64,000 nt of DNA from Apodemus sylvaticus (GCF_947179515.1 NC_067492.1:15278916-15342915); one strand, 5' to 3'. Counted from the stretch's first letter, positions 31,791 through 42,715 are shown. Made by a program: numbers and translations. The notes: generated by a model not told the origin, from the sequence alone.

Positions 31791-31959
31791 GTTGGGGGAA
31801 GATAGAGATCTAGTTTTCTTCTTCAACATGTAGCTTTCCTGTTTGGGCAGCACCATTTGTTGAAGGTGCTATCTTTTCTTTGATGCATATTGCTGGTCTC
31901 CTTGTTGAGAAGCAAGTGGATGTGAGAGGAGTGTGGGCTTATATAGGGAAAGAAAAATA

Positions 31960-32085
31960 GAAGCACCAGGCATGGTGGGAGGCATATGTCTGTAAACTCT
32001 GCACCTGAATAGTGGAGATAGAAGTGTCTGAAACCTGAGGCCAGCCCGGGCTTCCAAACAAGACCCTGCATTAAAAGATAAATTC
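31960..32085 (+). mobile_element. B1-like SINE, diverged
   Basis: 'CACCAGGCATGGTGGGAGGC', 'GAAACCTGAGGCCAGCCCGG' and 'AACAAGACCCTGCATTAAAA' follow the B1 order with heavy decay. Confidence 0.6.
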
Positions 32086-32089
32086 AATC

Positions 32090-32723
32090 TATTGACACAA
32101 ATGGGATTACTGACACACCACAGAAAACTTTGAAGAAACGACAAAGGTTTTAAATACAAAGGACCAGGCTTTTACTACAATTCACACACAGTTTGAGTGT
32201 GTTTCCCTAAAGCTTCACGTGCTGGTGGGTAGGGATGGCACTACTGGCAGTGAGCTGTACCCCCCTAAATCAATCAACAATCAATAAAATGTAAGTATTG
32301 CCTCTTTCTTCTTTTGCTGTTAAGGTTGTTTTTGGTTTGGGTGTGTGTGTGTGTGTATGTATCTGGTGTGGTTATGTATGTGGATTAAAGAACCCACAAA
32401 TTAATAAGATATTTTTAGAGGTGTCAAACAGTAGAAACAGTTTGGGGAGGGAATTTGAGCAAATTAAACCAAAGCCTGAAAAAGACAGAAGTTTTGTCAT
32501 AGTAGTGAGAAAAAGCTGTTTATTCTCAGGGAAATAATTAAAAGTGTGCATATACATTTCAGCTCCAAGTATTTTCACTGCAGTATTAATTAGGAGACAC
32601 CACATCAAGTTCTCTAAACCTACAACAACAGATTAGGAATATGAGATTTGGTTTTGTGAATGTCCATACATTTTAAAACCACAGAACCTTTACAAACATT
32701 ATCAGACGATTTCAATATTAAAA

Positions 32724-32725
<2 letters not shown>
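32090..32725. other. Intergenic spacer
   Basis: No confident repeat. A short TG run at 32340-32356. 32140-32290 contains LTR-like words but no consistent order. Confidence 0.4.

Positions 32726-32726
<1 letters not shown>

Positions 32727-32799
<73 letters not shown>
32727..32799. repeat. (CT)n(CA)n composite microsatellite
   Basis: About 20 CT units passing into about 16 CA units, without the tandem duplication seen at 17.1 kb. Confidence 0.95.
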
Positions 32800-32802
<3 letters not shown>

Positions 32803-32982
32803 TTAATAATAAGATCTTCTCTACAATGGACCATGCATGCACATGTGCTGAGAATTTAGACAATTTGAAAAAAAATCAAAATATCTGTGCTGCTTCTGTG
32901 CAGCTAATTTTTTTTCTTCAGTCCTGGTTTATTTTCTTTCTGTATTTTCGTTTCTCATTTTTTTTTTACAATTTAAATATAA

Positions 32983-33145
32983 TTTGTTTGTGTGTTTGTT
33001 TTGAGACAGGGTTTCTCTATGTAGCCTTGGCTGTCCTGGATTTTATTCTGTAGATCAGGCTGGCCTCAAACTCACAAAGATCCACCCATCTCTGCCTCCC
33101 AAGTGCAGGATGTGATTAAAGGGGTGTGTCACTACTTCCTGGGAG
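32983..33145 (-). mobile_element. B1 SINE, antisense
   Basis: 'GAGACAGGGTTTCTCTATGT', 'CTTGGCTGTCCTGGATTTTA', 'AGGCTGGCCTCAAACTCACA' and 'CTCTGCCTCCCAAGTGCAGG' give an antisense B1 with a T-rich tail at 32983-33000. Confidence 0.9.
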
Positions 33146-33284
33146 TAGAATTATTTTAAAATGATCATGTTTTAAGAGAAAAAAAAGCACTCTTCATAGT
33201 TCTGTTTCTGGTGTTGTTGATGAAAGAAGCAGGTGATACTTAAAAATTATTCTTATTTGTATATGTGTATATTATAGGTATATG

Positions 33285-33425
33285 TGTGTATATACATGCC
33301 ATGGTATATGTCTGAAGGTTCAGAATACAACTTGTAGGAATTACTTCTCTCCTTCCATCATGTGGGTCCCAAGGTCATCAGGCTTGGGAGCAAGGGCTTT
33401 TACTTGCTGGGCCACTTTGTGGGCC
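33285..33425 (-). mobile_element. B4/RSINE1-type SINE fragment, antisense
   Basis: 'TTACTTCTCTCCTTCCATCA', 'TGTGGGTCCCAAGGTCATCA', 'GGCTTGGGAGCAAGGGCTTT' and 'TACTTGCTGGGCCACTTTG' are the reverse of the RSINE1/B4 tRNA-like portion. Confidence 0.7.
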
Positions 33426-33554
33426 CTGGAGTGGTTTTTAGTAAATAAACAAATAGTTATAATATGTGCAATGTTTTTAAATACATTTTTCATGAATGAG
33501 CCCGTGATGTCCTGTATAGTGTATGATGTTTCATATTGCTACAATGTTTGTTTG

Positions 33555-34075
33555 TAGGAAACTGAGCAGATACCCACAGAGTGGATGAAGCTTGGGGACT
33601 CTTATGGAAGAATGGGAGGACGGATAGTGGGCCCTGAAGGGGACAGGGACTCCACAGGAAGACTAACAGATTCAATTAACCTGGACCCTTGGGGTTCTCC
33701 AAGTCTGAACTACCAACCAAAAAGCATACACAGGTTGGACCTAGGCCTCCCCGCACGTATGTAACAGATGTGCAGCTTGGTCTTCATGTGTGTCCTGAAC
33801 AAATGGAGCGGAGGCTGTCCCAAAACCTGTTGCCTGTATGTGGAATATATTCTACGTGGGCTGCCTGTCTGGCCTCAGTGGGCGAGGAAGCACCTAGCCT
33901 CACAGAGACTTGGAGTGCCAGGGTGGGAGGAGACCCAGGGGCCCCACATGCTCAGAGGAGAAGGGGAGAAGGATGGGGAAAGGATTGTGGCTGGGCTGAC
34001 TGGGGGGGGGGGGCAGTGATGTAAAGTGAATAAGTAAAAAATATGAAATAAAATAAAATTTAATTAAAAAAAGAT
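33555..34075 (+). mobile_element. LINE-1 3' UTR, sense, 5'-truncated
   Basis: 'AACTGAGCAGATACCCACAG', 'GGACAGGGACTCCACAGGAA', 'TGGACCCTTGGGGTTCTCC', 'AGGAGACCCAGGGGCCCCAC', a G-run at 34003-34013, and an AATAAAATTTAATTAAAAAAAG tail in pieces. These are older rodent L1 3' UTR landmarks, including the typical purine-rich segment. No ORF2 coding part is kept. Confidence 0.8.
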
Positions 34076-35040
34076 CTCTCCTTGACCCCGTGTAAGTGTG
34101 TGAGTGGTGTTAAGCTGACGATTCCAATACCCTTCTTTTCTTGTCTGTTTTAATGTTATTTTTAATATGTGCCCCCCCCCAGAAGGCAAAACTATACAAA
34201 AGGAATACTAGCTGAGTGTTCTCCCTTCTCTTCATCTTCCGCCCTCTTCTTCCCACTCACCCTTTGTGAATAACCAACTGCGTTGCTTTCTGTCTTTCCC
34301 CTGTGTTTCTTTCTGAAGAGATTAGCATGTGCATAGATTACCATGCTTTCTCCTTTATTCACCTTTTCTAGCATGAGAGGCAGCATTCTGGGCCTACCTC
34401 TTCTGCACTTCGCTTCTCCACACAACATCTGCTAGAACGCATCCTCGATTACTGTACTCTTTTTATGTCCTTTGTAGCTGCCTAGTAACGCGAATGTGCA
34501 CGGGCCACAGTTTATTCCGACTCAGTCATTAACTCTCGAAGAGGCACGCAATTATCATATTAAGGTAGAATAAATCACACCCAGTGGGCTGTGAATTTGT
34601 GATCATTGGCCTGGATATTTTTGCATTGTGATGGAAAATGTTCTGGGGGTGGGTAGGGGTAGGGATGGGGGTGGGGAGCTTCTTAGGTCAGAATGCGGGT
34701 GGGGGGGTAAGGGGGGCTGGAGGATAGGCACCGTCAGCTCAGGGATAGGTACTGAGAACATTTCTGGGATTTGGATTGAGGACAACCTGGGAAAGACTCC
34801 TGGATTCCATGAATGACTGGAGGCCTCACTGGGCTCTTTGTATTCTGAGGGTGTCAGGCTTCCGAAGAAAATGGCCATAGGAAGCTCCTAATTACATTGG
34901 CCCAGTCCTCCAGGAATCTCAGCCTTGAAAATTCCTTTGTATTTGAACAAGGTATCTAAACAGCAGTAGAGCTCCTCCCTCAATGGTTTGCATTATCAAA
35001 GACCAGGAGGCTCCTGGGATTAACATAAGGTTTCATTTTG
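34076..35040. other. Intergenic spacer with G-rich patch
   Basis: No clear transposon. A 10-C run at 34173-34182. The plus strand at 34645-34720 has several runs of 3-7 G, a quadruplex-prone stretch. Confidence 0.5.
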
Positions 35041-35045
35041 TCACT

Positions 35046-35047
35046 AG

Positions 35048-35079
<32 letters not shown>

Positions 35080-35215
35080 GTGCCTACTGAAGCCAGAAGA
35101 GGGTGTTGGATCCCCTGGATCTAGAATTACAGCCATCTGAAATGGGTGCTGGGTCCTGAGCTCAGGTCATGTACAAGAGCAAACAGCTCCTAACTGCTGA
35201 GTCATCTCTCCTTTG
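35046..35215 (-). mobile_element. B3 SINE, antisense, with (TG)n tail
   Basis: (TG)n at 35048-35078 occupies the tail; then 'AAGCCAGAAGAGGGTGTTGG', 'ATCCCCTGGATCTAGAATTA', 'GGTCCTGAGCTCAGGTCATG' and 'TAACTGCTGAGTCATCTCTC' read as antisense B3. Confidence 0.85.
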
Positions 35216-35221
35216 TTTTGC

Positions 35222-35465
35222 ACAGTCATCCCTCAGTATCCATTGATTCTAAAATTTCCCAGGGCTACTGAAATTCCCAGGTATTCTAACTCCTATTAGA
35301 AAATGGTGTAGTGTTTTGTATATAACCTGGGCACATCTTCCCATAAATACCCGGTCATCTCTACCTGCCATCTAGTCCCTAGTGCAGTACGAATGCTATG
35401 TGAGCAGCTATACAGCACCATTCAGGGCATAGCAACAATAGAATTATCTTCACAGGTGGAGTGTA
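35222..35465. mobile_element. TcMar-Tigger-type DNA transposon remnant
   Basis: 'CAGTCATCCCTCAGTATCCA', 'AAAATGGTGTAGTGTTTTGT', 'ATATAACCTGGGCACATCTT' and 'AATGCTATGTGAGCAGCTAT' match, in order, a widespread mammalian Tigger-related end (CAGTCGTCCCTCAGTATCCG...). Non-autonomous and decayed; strand relative to consensus not set. Confidence 0.65.
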
Positions 35466-35788
35466 GATGTTGTTCTTTTAAAAGGATTTCTTGCTTTGTG
35501 GTTGGTTGAATTATCAGATACAGATCTTGTGGCTGAAGTGGAGAGGAGATTGTATTTTTTGTTGTCTCTGGTATATAGATGGCTGTGGGTAGGGTTATGT
35601 GTCATTCAGAGAAATGAAAGTGACATTTCTTGTCCTCATGCATTAGAGTTACAATCACCCCTCTTTCTTGTATGCTACTGTTTTTGATTCTTACAGAACT
35701 CCCAGCGGGAAGATTTTATTCCAACTTGATAAACCTAAGATCCACAGACACCGATACGTTTGCCTAAGACCACCAGGCAGTTCCCTGG

Positions 35789-36186
35789 TGTGCTAGCTGG
35801 TTTTGTGTGTCAACTTGACACAGGCTGGAGTTATCACAGAGGAAGGAGCCTCCTTTGAGGAAATGCATCCATGAGATCCAGCTCTAAGGCATTTTCTCAA
35901 TTAGTGATCAAGTGGGGAGGGCCCCTTGTGTGTGGTACCACCTTTGGGCTGGTGCTCTTGGGTTCTATAAGAAAGCAAGCTGAGCAAGCCAGGGGAAGCA
36001 AGCCAGTAAGAAACATCCCTCCATAGCCTCTGCATCAGCTCCTGCTTCCTAATCTGCTTGAGTTCCAGTCCTGACTTCTTTAATGGTGAACAGCAAAGTG
36101 GAAATGTAAGCTGAATAAACCCTTTCTGCCCCAGCTTGCTTCTTGGTCATGATGTTTGTGCAGGAATAGAAACCCTGATTAAGACA
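35789..36186 (+). mobile_element. MT-type MaLR solo LTR, sense
   Basis: 398 bp with sharp ends: 'TGTGCTAGCTGGTTTTGTGT' to 'CCCTGATTAAGACA'. Interior landmarks are 'CCATGAGATCCAGCTCTAAG', 'GGGTTCTATAAGAAAGCAAG' and the polyadenylation signal AATAAA at 36114-36119 followed by 'TTGCTTCTTGGTCATGATG'. Flanking pentamers CCTGG and TCTGG could be an imperfect TSD. One of the least-diverged LTRs in the window. Confidence 0.93.
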
Positions 36187-36473
36187 TCTGGCAAAACTGC
36201 AATATATACATGGCTCCTAAACACTCCTTTCTTCTTTTCTAAAGGGTAGCACTTCTCAGAAACAATGACACCTACAATAAGTTCTAGTTACAGAAATCAC
36301 TGTCCTACAGATAGTTTTTTTTTTAAAAAACTTATCTTTGATATGTTTTAATCCTTCTATTCACATTCAGGAAGCACAAGGAATTCAAAGTATAACCTGC
36401 CTTTGAGTCTGTAAACACCCAGAAATGTTTTTGTACAAGCTGATGAAGCTGTCTTCTGTATTTGCTTGGTGTG

Positions 36474-36856
36474 TGCTCTGGTTTTCTTATTACTGCTGTG
36501 ATGAAACATTCGGACCAAGGGACTTAGGGGTGGAGAGGGTTTATTTGGCTTACAGTTCTAGGTCATAGTCCATCATTGACAGAGTCATGGCAGGAACTCA
36601 ACCAGGAATCTGAAGCAGAATCAGGGAGAAACTGTGCTTGCTGGCTTGCTCTTGGCTAATCAGCTTTTATATACAGCTGGGACCACCTGCTGGGACCACC
36701 TGCCTAATAATAGTGCAACCCGTGGGAAGCTTTGCCCTCTTGTATGAACTATGGAGACCCCACAGACCTACCTGATAAAGACAATTACTTAACTGAGACA
36801 CTTTTCCAGGTGATTCTAGGTTGTATCATGTTTACAGTTAATGCCAACTAGGACAG
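36474..36856 (-). mobile_element. MaLR solo LTR, antisense
   Basis: 'GCTGTGATGAAACATTCGGA', 'GAGAGGGTTTATTTGGCTTA', 'TCATGGCAGGAACTCAACC', 'TCCAGGTGATTCTAGGTTGT' and 'GCCAACTAGGACAGC' mark an antisense LTR. It carries a direct 13-bp doubling of CTGGGACCACCTG at 36677-36702. Confidence 0.8.
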
Positions 36857-37158
36857 CATATTTTATGATTCACACAATTCAATTTTACCTCTTGGTTAGG
36901 AGGGGGAAATTTATTTCAAATACATGGAAAAAAGATGAAAAAGTCAAGAAAAGCATTAAAGTGAATTAATTAGATTGATGATCAAAGGGTTTTTTTCTAT
37001 TTTATTACTGACTTTGGCTAATAATTAAAAATAGATAAAGAAAATCATAACCCTCTGACAGTATGGGGAAGGAAGCCAAGTCTAGAGCCCTAAGCCTGAT
37101 TTATCTTTGTTTCTCAAGTGTTGTCTCAGTCCCCCTTTTCATTGACTGTGTAGTTGTT

Positions 37159-37382
37159 TTGTGGTGCTTTGAATAAGAATGGATCCAATAGACTCATATA
37201 TTTGAATGTTTAGTCTTTAGGGAGTGGCACTACTTGACAGGGATTAAGAGGTGTGGCTTTGCTGGGCAATGGTGGTGCATGCCTTTAATTCTAGCATTTG
37301 GGAGGCAGAGGCAGGCAGATTTCTGAGTTTGAGGCCAGCCTGGTCTACAGAGTGAGTTCCAGGATAGCCATGGCTATATAGA

Positions 37383-37464
<82 letters not shown>

Positions 37465-37768
37465 GAGGTATGGCTTTGTTGTAGTGGGCATGGCCTTGTT
37501 AGAGGAAATGTGTCACTAGGGATGGGCTTTCGGGTTTTCAAGTGCTCAAGCCAGGGCCATGTGTCTCTTTCTCTGCTGTCTGCAGATGTGGATGTAGAAC
37601 TCTCAGCTACCTGTCCAGCACCATGTCTGTCTGACCACCACCATGCTTCCCAACCTGATAGTAATGGACCAAACCTGAAACTGGAAGCCAGTCCTAATTC
37701 AATGTTTTCCTTTATAAGAGTTGCCATAGTGGTGTCTCTTCACAGCAATAGAAGACCAAAAAAGACAC
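37159..37768 (+). mobile_element. MaLR solo LTR, sense, interrupted by a B1
   Basis: The left part (37159-37261) starts 'GTGGTGCTTTGAATAAGAAT'. The right part (37466-37768) has 'GGCATGGCCTTGTTAGAGGA', 'GTGGATGTAGAACTCTCAGC', 'CACCATGTCTGTCTGACCAC' and ends 'AGACCAAAAAAGACAC'. The interruption is the B1 plus its microsatellite tail. Confidence 0.88.
37262..37460 (+). mobile_element. B1 SINE with (CT)n(TA)n tail, nested in LTR
   Basis: B1 body at 37262-37390: 'CTGGGCAATGGTGGTGCATG', 'GCAGGCAGATTTCTGAGTTT', 'GAGGCCAGCCTGGTCTACAG'. It has the Mus-type GATTTCTGAGTT variant. Where the A tail should be there is a CT tract then a TA tract to 37460. 13-bp TSDs AGGTGTGGCTTTG (37249-37261) and AGGTATGGCTTTG (37466-37478) differ at one base. 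Confidence 0.92.
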
Positions 37769-37769
37769 T

Positions 37770-38740
37770 TTTATTATAGTTTGTTTCTTCCATGGATTCA
37801 AAAAAGGAAATAAGTCAACAGTAGAAGTGGCTTGTGATAATCCAGCAGGTCTACTTTGATGCTGTGGTTTAGATATTGTTGGCCTTTCTAGCTTTGTCCC
37901 CAGAGTAGTGTAATGAGAAGAGGTGTGGAACCATTAAGAGGTTGTATAAGTTAGAACATATTTAGGGTAACAGAAGATATTGCCTCTTGCGGTCTAAAAG
38001 GATTAAGATATTTCTCCTGGGATCATGGTTAGTTCTCTCTAACAATTCTTATAAAACTCTGAGCTAGCCCAACCTAGCTTCTCTGGCTTCCTGTGTGAAG
38101 ATGTGACTTGCTCCACACTGGCTTTCTTTGTCTACTGAGTTGAGAGAAGGAGAAAGTCTGCTGTCTAGACTTTCATGTTCAAAAACAAGTTTCACCGTTT
38201 TTCTTTCTCAGTTGCAGATATCTATCTTGTAGGTCACAGAGAAACATACAAGGCAATGGGGACAGATGGCGATCTGGAATGGAGACGAAGATAATTTTCC
38301 AAATTTCTTGGAGGTCATATACTGCTATAAGGTAGATACAGAATTTAACTCAGTCCACTCTGTTTCAAACCACTACTCTGTGTCTGTAAATTGTTCATTT
38401 GACGCTTCCCTTTTCCAGTTCCCTAGTGGTTGGGAAATGCGAACATAATGAGTAGATACAGGTAGTATTTGGAAGAATGCTCACCAGATGTGAAACTCAC
38501 CATGTAGCAGACCCTTCCAGTGGAGTGAAGAACATGTCAGAGGAAGCAGGTCAGGGGCTGGGCTGTGCAAACACAGAGGCAGGTTCTGTCATGATGGAGA
38601 AAACTGGCAACTCAATCATGGACTGATTTTGGTTTTTGTTGTTGTTGTTATTGTTTGTTTTTCTATTTTTTTATTTTTGTGTTAAAAATAATGCATTAAG
38701 CTACTATAGCTAATCTTAATTTCTGAGGTTGGGAACCAGA
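37770..38740. other. Intergenic spacer
   Basis: No recognised element until a T-rich GTTGTT/TTATTTT run at 38632-38685. A possible MaLR start near 37865 ('GCTGTGGTTTAGATATTGTT') is not followed by further landmarks I could confirm. Confidence 0.45.
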
Positions 38741-38745
38741 ATGGC

Positions 38746-39071
38746 TGTCTTAGTTAGGGTCTTACTGCTTTCAACAGACACCATGACCAAGGCAACTCTT
38801 ATAAGGACAACATTTAATTGGGGCTGGCTCACAGGTTCAGAAGTTCAGTCCTTTTATCACCAAGGTGGGAGCATGGCAGCATCCAGGCAGGCATGGTGCA
38901 GGAGGAACTGAGAGTTCTACATCTTCATCTGAAGGCTGCTAGGAAAAGACTGGCTTCCAGGCAGCTAGGATGAGGATCTTAAAGTCATACCTACAGTGAC
39001 ACACCTACTCCAACAAGGCCACACCTTCTAAAAGTACCACTCCCTGGACCAAGCATGTACAAACCATCACA
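38746..39071 (-). mobile_element. MT-type MaLR solo LTR, antisense
   Basis: 326 bp from 'TGTCTTAGTTAGGGTCTTAC' to 'GTACAAACCATCACA'. It shares 'CAGACACCATGACCAAGGCA', 'GGGAGCATGGCAGCATCCAG' and 'AGTTCTACATCTTCATCTGA' with the LTR at 46768, and is the reverse of the one at 25993. Flanks ATGGC (38741-38745) and ATAGC (39072-39076) form a TSD with one mismatch. Confidence 0.92.
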
Positions 39072-39076
39072 ATAGC

Positions 39077-40190
39077 CACTTTGAGTTTTGCATCCAAATA
39101 AGGTCTCTATATCTCTTGGTCCTTTTTCTACCCCTTGGTATGTCATTTCCCAAAGTATGGGACACATATATTTAGCAGTGCCCATGATGCTTTGGACAGC
39201 GCTCTGTCCCAGCCTTAGATCCTATTTACTTCATCATCAAGATGCCTCCAGTTTTCCTTTATACCTTCTGATTAAGCGAAGGATGAAGCGTCAAGATGTC
39301 AGCAACTCTGAACAGGGAGCAATGAGGCTTCAGTTCTGTGTCTCCAGCAGGTGCTCAGGGGCATTTTCTATGTGCCCTCTATGTGCCCTCAAGGTAACAG
39401 TCATTTCTTCTTCTCATCCTGGTCTGTGCCCTTACAAGGTCAGTTTCCATGGAAATCATTGGAATAGACCAATAGGAGTTGCTAGATTCAGGATTGTCCA
39501 AATAACTAGCAATACCAACAGATATTTGTAAGATCCAAGGAAGAGTTCAAGATGCTTGTTACCAGTTCATGCCCTGTCTAGTTAGGTTCTAACTGGCTCC
39601 TGAGGAAGGCTATAGTGTCTAGAAGGCATCTCTTCCTTTCTCATGTCACCATTTCTGCTCTGTCTACCCTAGCCTCTTCACATCCGAGTAAACATTGCTA
39701 GAAACACATCGAATAACCAGTTAATTTTGACTTTCAAATAAATTACAAGTCATTTTAAATACAAGTAGGCTCTACCTAGCACATGGACCATAATTATGTG
39801 TAAAATTATTTTTTTCCTGAACTTCAAATTTAACTAGACATCTGATAATTTCATTTGCTAGATCAGCCAAGACTGGGCATGTAGATAATTGTACCCACTA
39901 TTGCCAGCCCCTTGTTAGGGTTTCTTAGTCTTGTTCACAGTTTTTTTAAAAATGGATTCTCCATTGAATTCCACTTAACTTCCCCAGTTGAAAATGCCAT
40001 CTAGTCTTTAATGAATGGAACTTACACTAGTAGGCGGCAATAACTCTTTATAGTGCTTTATAGTAGTAGCTCATTATGGCACTGTTTCATTTCTCATTTT
40101 GTCTTCATTTGGTGGCATGTGACATTGGCTTTTTTTGTAATGAAATGTATTTTCATTAAAAACAAATGCATTTGTGTGTGGGGGGGGGCG
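39077..40190. other. Intergenic spacer
   Basis: No recognised transposon. A 147-residue frame at 39088-39531 (plus) lacks an ATG start, a known motif and family likeness, so it is not called. Confidence 0.45.
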
Positions 40191-40395
40191 GAGTTGGGCA
40201 TGTAGCCCAGTTGGTAGAGTGCTTGTACACAAGGCATTGGACTTGATCTCCTTGATAGCATAACTAAATCCTGGTACAGGTACATCCCTGTAATCAGAGA
40301 ATCAATAGTTCAAGATCATTCTTGGGGATTTAGTGAATTTGAGGATGGCTTGGTTTACATAATACTCTGTCTCAAAATAAGTAAAACTGAATAAA
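40190..40395 (+). mobile_element. B4/ID-B1 type SINE, sense
   Basis: A G-run leads into 'GTTGGGCATGTAGCCCAGTT' and 'GGTAGAGTGCTTGTACACAA' (ID-like head), then 'CATCCCTGTAATCAGAGAAT' and 'AGTTCAAGATCATTCTTGGG' (B1-like tail), ending 'CTCTGTCTCAAAATAAGTAA'. Clear head-plus-tail fusion. Confidence 0.8.
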
Positions 40396-40566
40396 ACAAG
40401 TAGCTATGTTTTAAAAATAATCCTAGAGGAGGGACACATCTATGGCAAAGATCACAGATACAAAAGAATGGCTCCAAGTGTTCAGCTAACTTTAGGTCAA
40501 ATCCTAAGGCCACCGCATAGAATAAATGCTAAGAATAAATGAAAAGTCTTTGGATGTGTGGGGTCT

Positions 40567-40884
40567 TGGCTTTTAGTAGTATCATATTTAAATAAGTATT
40601 CAGATAGACAGACAAACAGATGGGGGACACACAAATACACTCACTCCAAGGCATGATGTGATATCTAAGACTAGAGTGGGAAAACTTAACCCTGAGCCTG
40701 CTGTTTCTCATGAGACCAGAGGCCCTGGCTTTTAGTAGTATCATATTTAAATAAGTATTCAGATAGACAGACAAACAGATGGGGGACACACAAATACACT
40801 CGCCCCAGGGCATGATGTGATATCTAAGACTAGAGTGGGAGAACTTAACCCTGAGCCCGCTGTTTCTCATGAGACCAGAGGCCC
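40567..40884. repeat. 159-bp tandem duplication (2 copies)
   Basis: Copy 1 is 40567-40725 and copy 2 is 40726-40884, each starting TGGCTTTTAGTAGTATC and ending GAGACCAGAGGCCC. I count five differences across the 159 bp. The period is a multiple of three, so minus-strand frames stay open across both copies and produce a repeated 53-residue block in a chance 205-residue frame. Confidence 0.95.
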
Positions 40885-41059
40885 TGGCGTCTTGCACATA
40901 GAGGAGTTGCCATGCCAGCTCTGTTCCTACTTTGCTGGGAAGGCTAGCTGATGAGAATAGCATGGTGGTGCTTTGAAACATGGGAGTGAAGACTTTTAAG
41001 CTTAGCCAGGTTGCTATTTCAAAGGGAAATACTGAAGACAAAAGGTTTCCCTTGGAAAG

Positions 41060-41640
41060 GAATACTTGCAAGTTGCTGGTAAGAGTCTTCACTGGTACAG
41101 CCACAATGGAGATTAATACAGAGGTTCCTAAAAGATCTAAAAGCACAACTGCTATATGATGTTACTCTCGGGAATATACCTGATTCCTCACTCAGCACCC
41201 CATAGAGATGTTTGCATATAAATGTCTACTGTGGCGATAGGCATAAATAACCAAGGTATGGACCCAACCTAGATGCCCGTCAACAGATGAAAAAAATAAA
41301 GAAAATTGTATTTACACAATGGAATTTAATTCATCCAGTGAGAACTATGAAAGCATATCATTTGCAGGAAAATGTATGGAACTGGAGATCACGATGTTAA
41401 ATGAAATAAGCCATATTCAGATATTCAAATGGTATATGTCCTCTCTCAAGCAAAGGGATTAATGAAGTCTGGAGTGTGGGGAAGGAGGGTAAAATGGTAC
41501 AGATGCATGAAAATGTCACAAGGAACCCCATGGCTCTGTAAACCAGCTTTAAAAAATGAGTTTAAAACTCTCCTTGAATTTAGGAGGTTTAACAGATCAA
41601 AGGAGAGAACTTAACTTCCTGAGTGATGAAGATGTATGAA
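41060..41640 (+). mobile_element. LINE-1 fragment (ORF2 3' end/3' UTR), sense, old
   Basis: 'ACCCAACCTAGATGCCCGTC', 'AACAGATGAAAAAAATAAAG', 'TTTACACAATGGAATTTAAT', 'GAACTGGAGATCACGATGTT', 'AAATGAAATAAGCCATATTC' and 'TATGTCCTCTCTCAAG' follow the conserved 3' end of mammalian L1 ORF2. Many substitutions and gaps; no intact coding. An AATG repeat follows at 41638-41655. Confidence 0.85.
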
Positions 41641-41659
41641 TGAATGAATGAAATGAACA

Positions 41660-42230
41660 GAGAAAGATGTGCAGGTGAGTCTCAACCCGGGTATAGTGCA
41701 TACTGTCTTTACTGTCCTAATCACCCCCACCAGCTATGAGATGACTTGGGGGTATCATCCACTTTGGGTATTGGGACTACCTTGGGAGATGTGGCTTGTT
41801 CTGAGCCCCTCAACTTTCTGTAGTCTTAGGTAACTAACTTCAGTGGGGTGTGTGTCTCAATGTGAGTGCCAGGGCATATGTGGAGGTCAGAAGTACCAGA
41901 GGCTGTGCTAGAACCACTTTTATCCAAGGAACCGTCTTGCCACAGTGTCCAAAGTATATCATGAAGCCCACAGACAGTCATCAAGATTAGGGAGAAGGAC
42001 GAAGGGTTCCCTTTGTCTACTGAAGGGTAGGGGGGGTCACACTACCATCCTGACATAGACAATCCTAGGAGCCTTACATGTCCCCCAACCTCACAACAAT
42101 CCCAAGAAAGGGAAACTGCCTGGAATTGTATTGGTAATGTTCAGTGAGACCATTCTATTACCTCTTCCAGGAAGAAGATAGTAGAATCCTGATACTTATC
42201 CAAAATAAATGACACCAGGATCTTTAAAGC
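41660..42230. other. Intergenic spacer
   Basis: No recognised repeat. 41835-41960 resembles a worn antisense B3/B4 ('TGTGGAGGTCAGAAGTACC', 'CTAGAACCACTTTTATCCAA') but too weakly to call. Confidence 0.4.
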
Positions 42231-42232
42231 TA

Positions 42233-42346
42233 TTGTGGTTTTGAGACTTTAGAGATGAGCACAAAATCACACTACAGCTATTTGTTGGAGCCAGGGCTGA
42301 GACCTGGTCCTGCAACCTTGGAATCTAGCATCTTAATATCACAGCC
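42233..42346 (+). mobile_element. MIR SINE fragment
   Basis: 'TTAGAGATGAGCACAAAATC', 'ACACTACAGCTATTTGTTGG' and 'AGCCAGGGCTGAGACCTGG' align with the MIR 3' half (CACACAGCTAGTAAGTGGCAGAGCC). Confidence 0.55.
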
Positions 42347-42684
42347 CTCTCTGGCATGGTACTTAAGAACTTCACTCATAACGAGAGGAATAGATGTGGA
42401 ATAGTGTTCAAATTTATCTTCCCTCCCCTAACAGCTGTGCATCGCATGGAATTTTGTGCATTTTGATCTTGGAAGTTACATTTCTGTTGAGTTAAAAAAA
42501 CACAGAAGTGCTATAGTGTAAGAAGAGGGGAGGGGAGAGGGAACCGAGAAGGGATCTGCTTTTATAGAGAAGATAGTCTTAGAGGATATGTCACAGGGAA
42601 TAGGGTGCATGAGCAGGGGCTGGAGATGAGGCCAGGGCAGGAACAAACACAAAGAACAAGAACAATCTACATCTTCAGACACAC

Positions 42685-42714
<30 letters not shown>
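42685..42714. repeat. (CA)n microsatellite
   Basis: About 14 CA units. Confidence 0.95.

Positions 42715-42715
<1 letters not shown>

Noticed and set aside
39088..39531. 147-codon plus-strand frame
   Set aside because: It begins at TTG rather than ATG and has no motif or homology I recognise.
40567..40884. CRISPR-like array
   Set aside because: There are only two abutting 159-bp copies with no spacers, and the genome is mammalian.
40529..41146. 205-codon minus-strand frame with a repeated 53-residue block
   Set aside because: The block comes from a 159-bp tandem DNA duplication, and the frame also overlaps an old L1 fragment. No recognisable domain.
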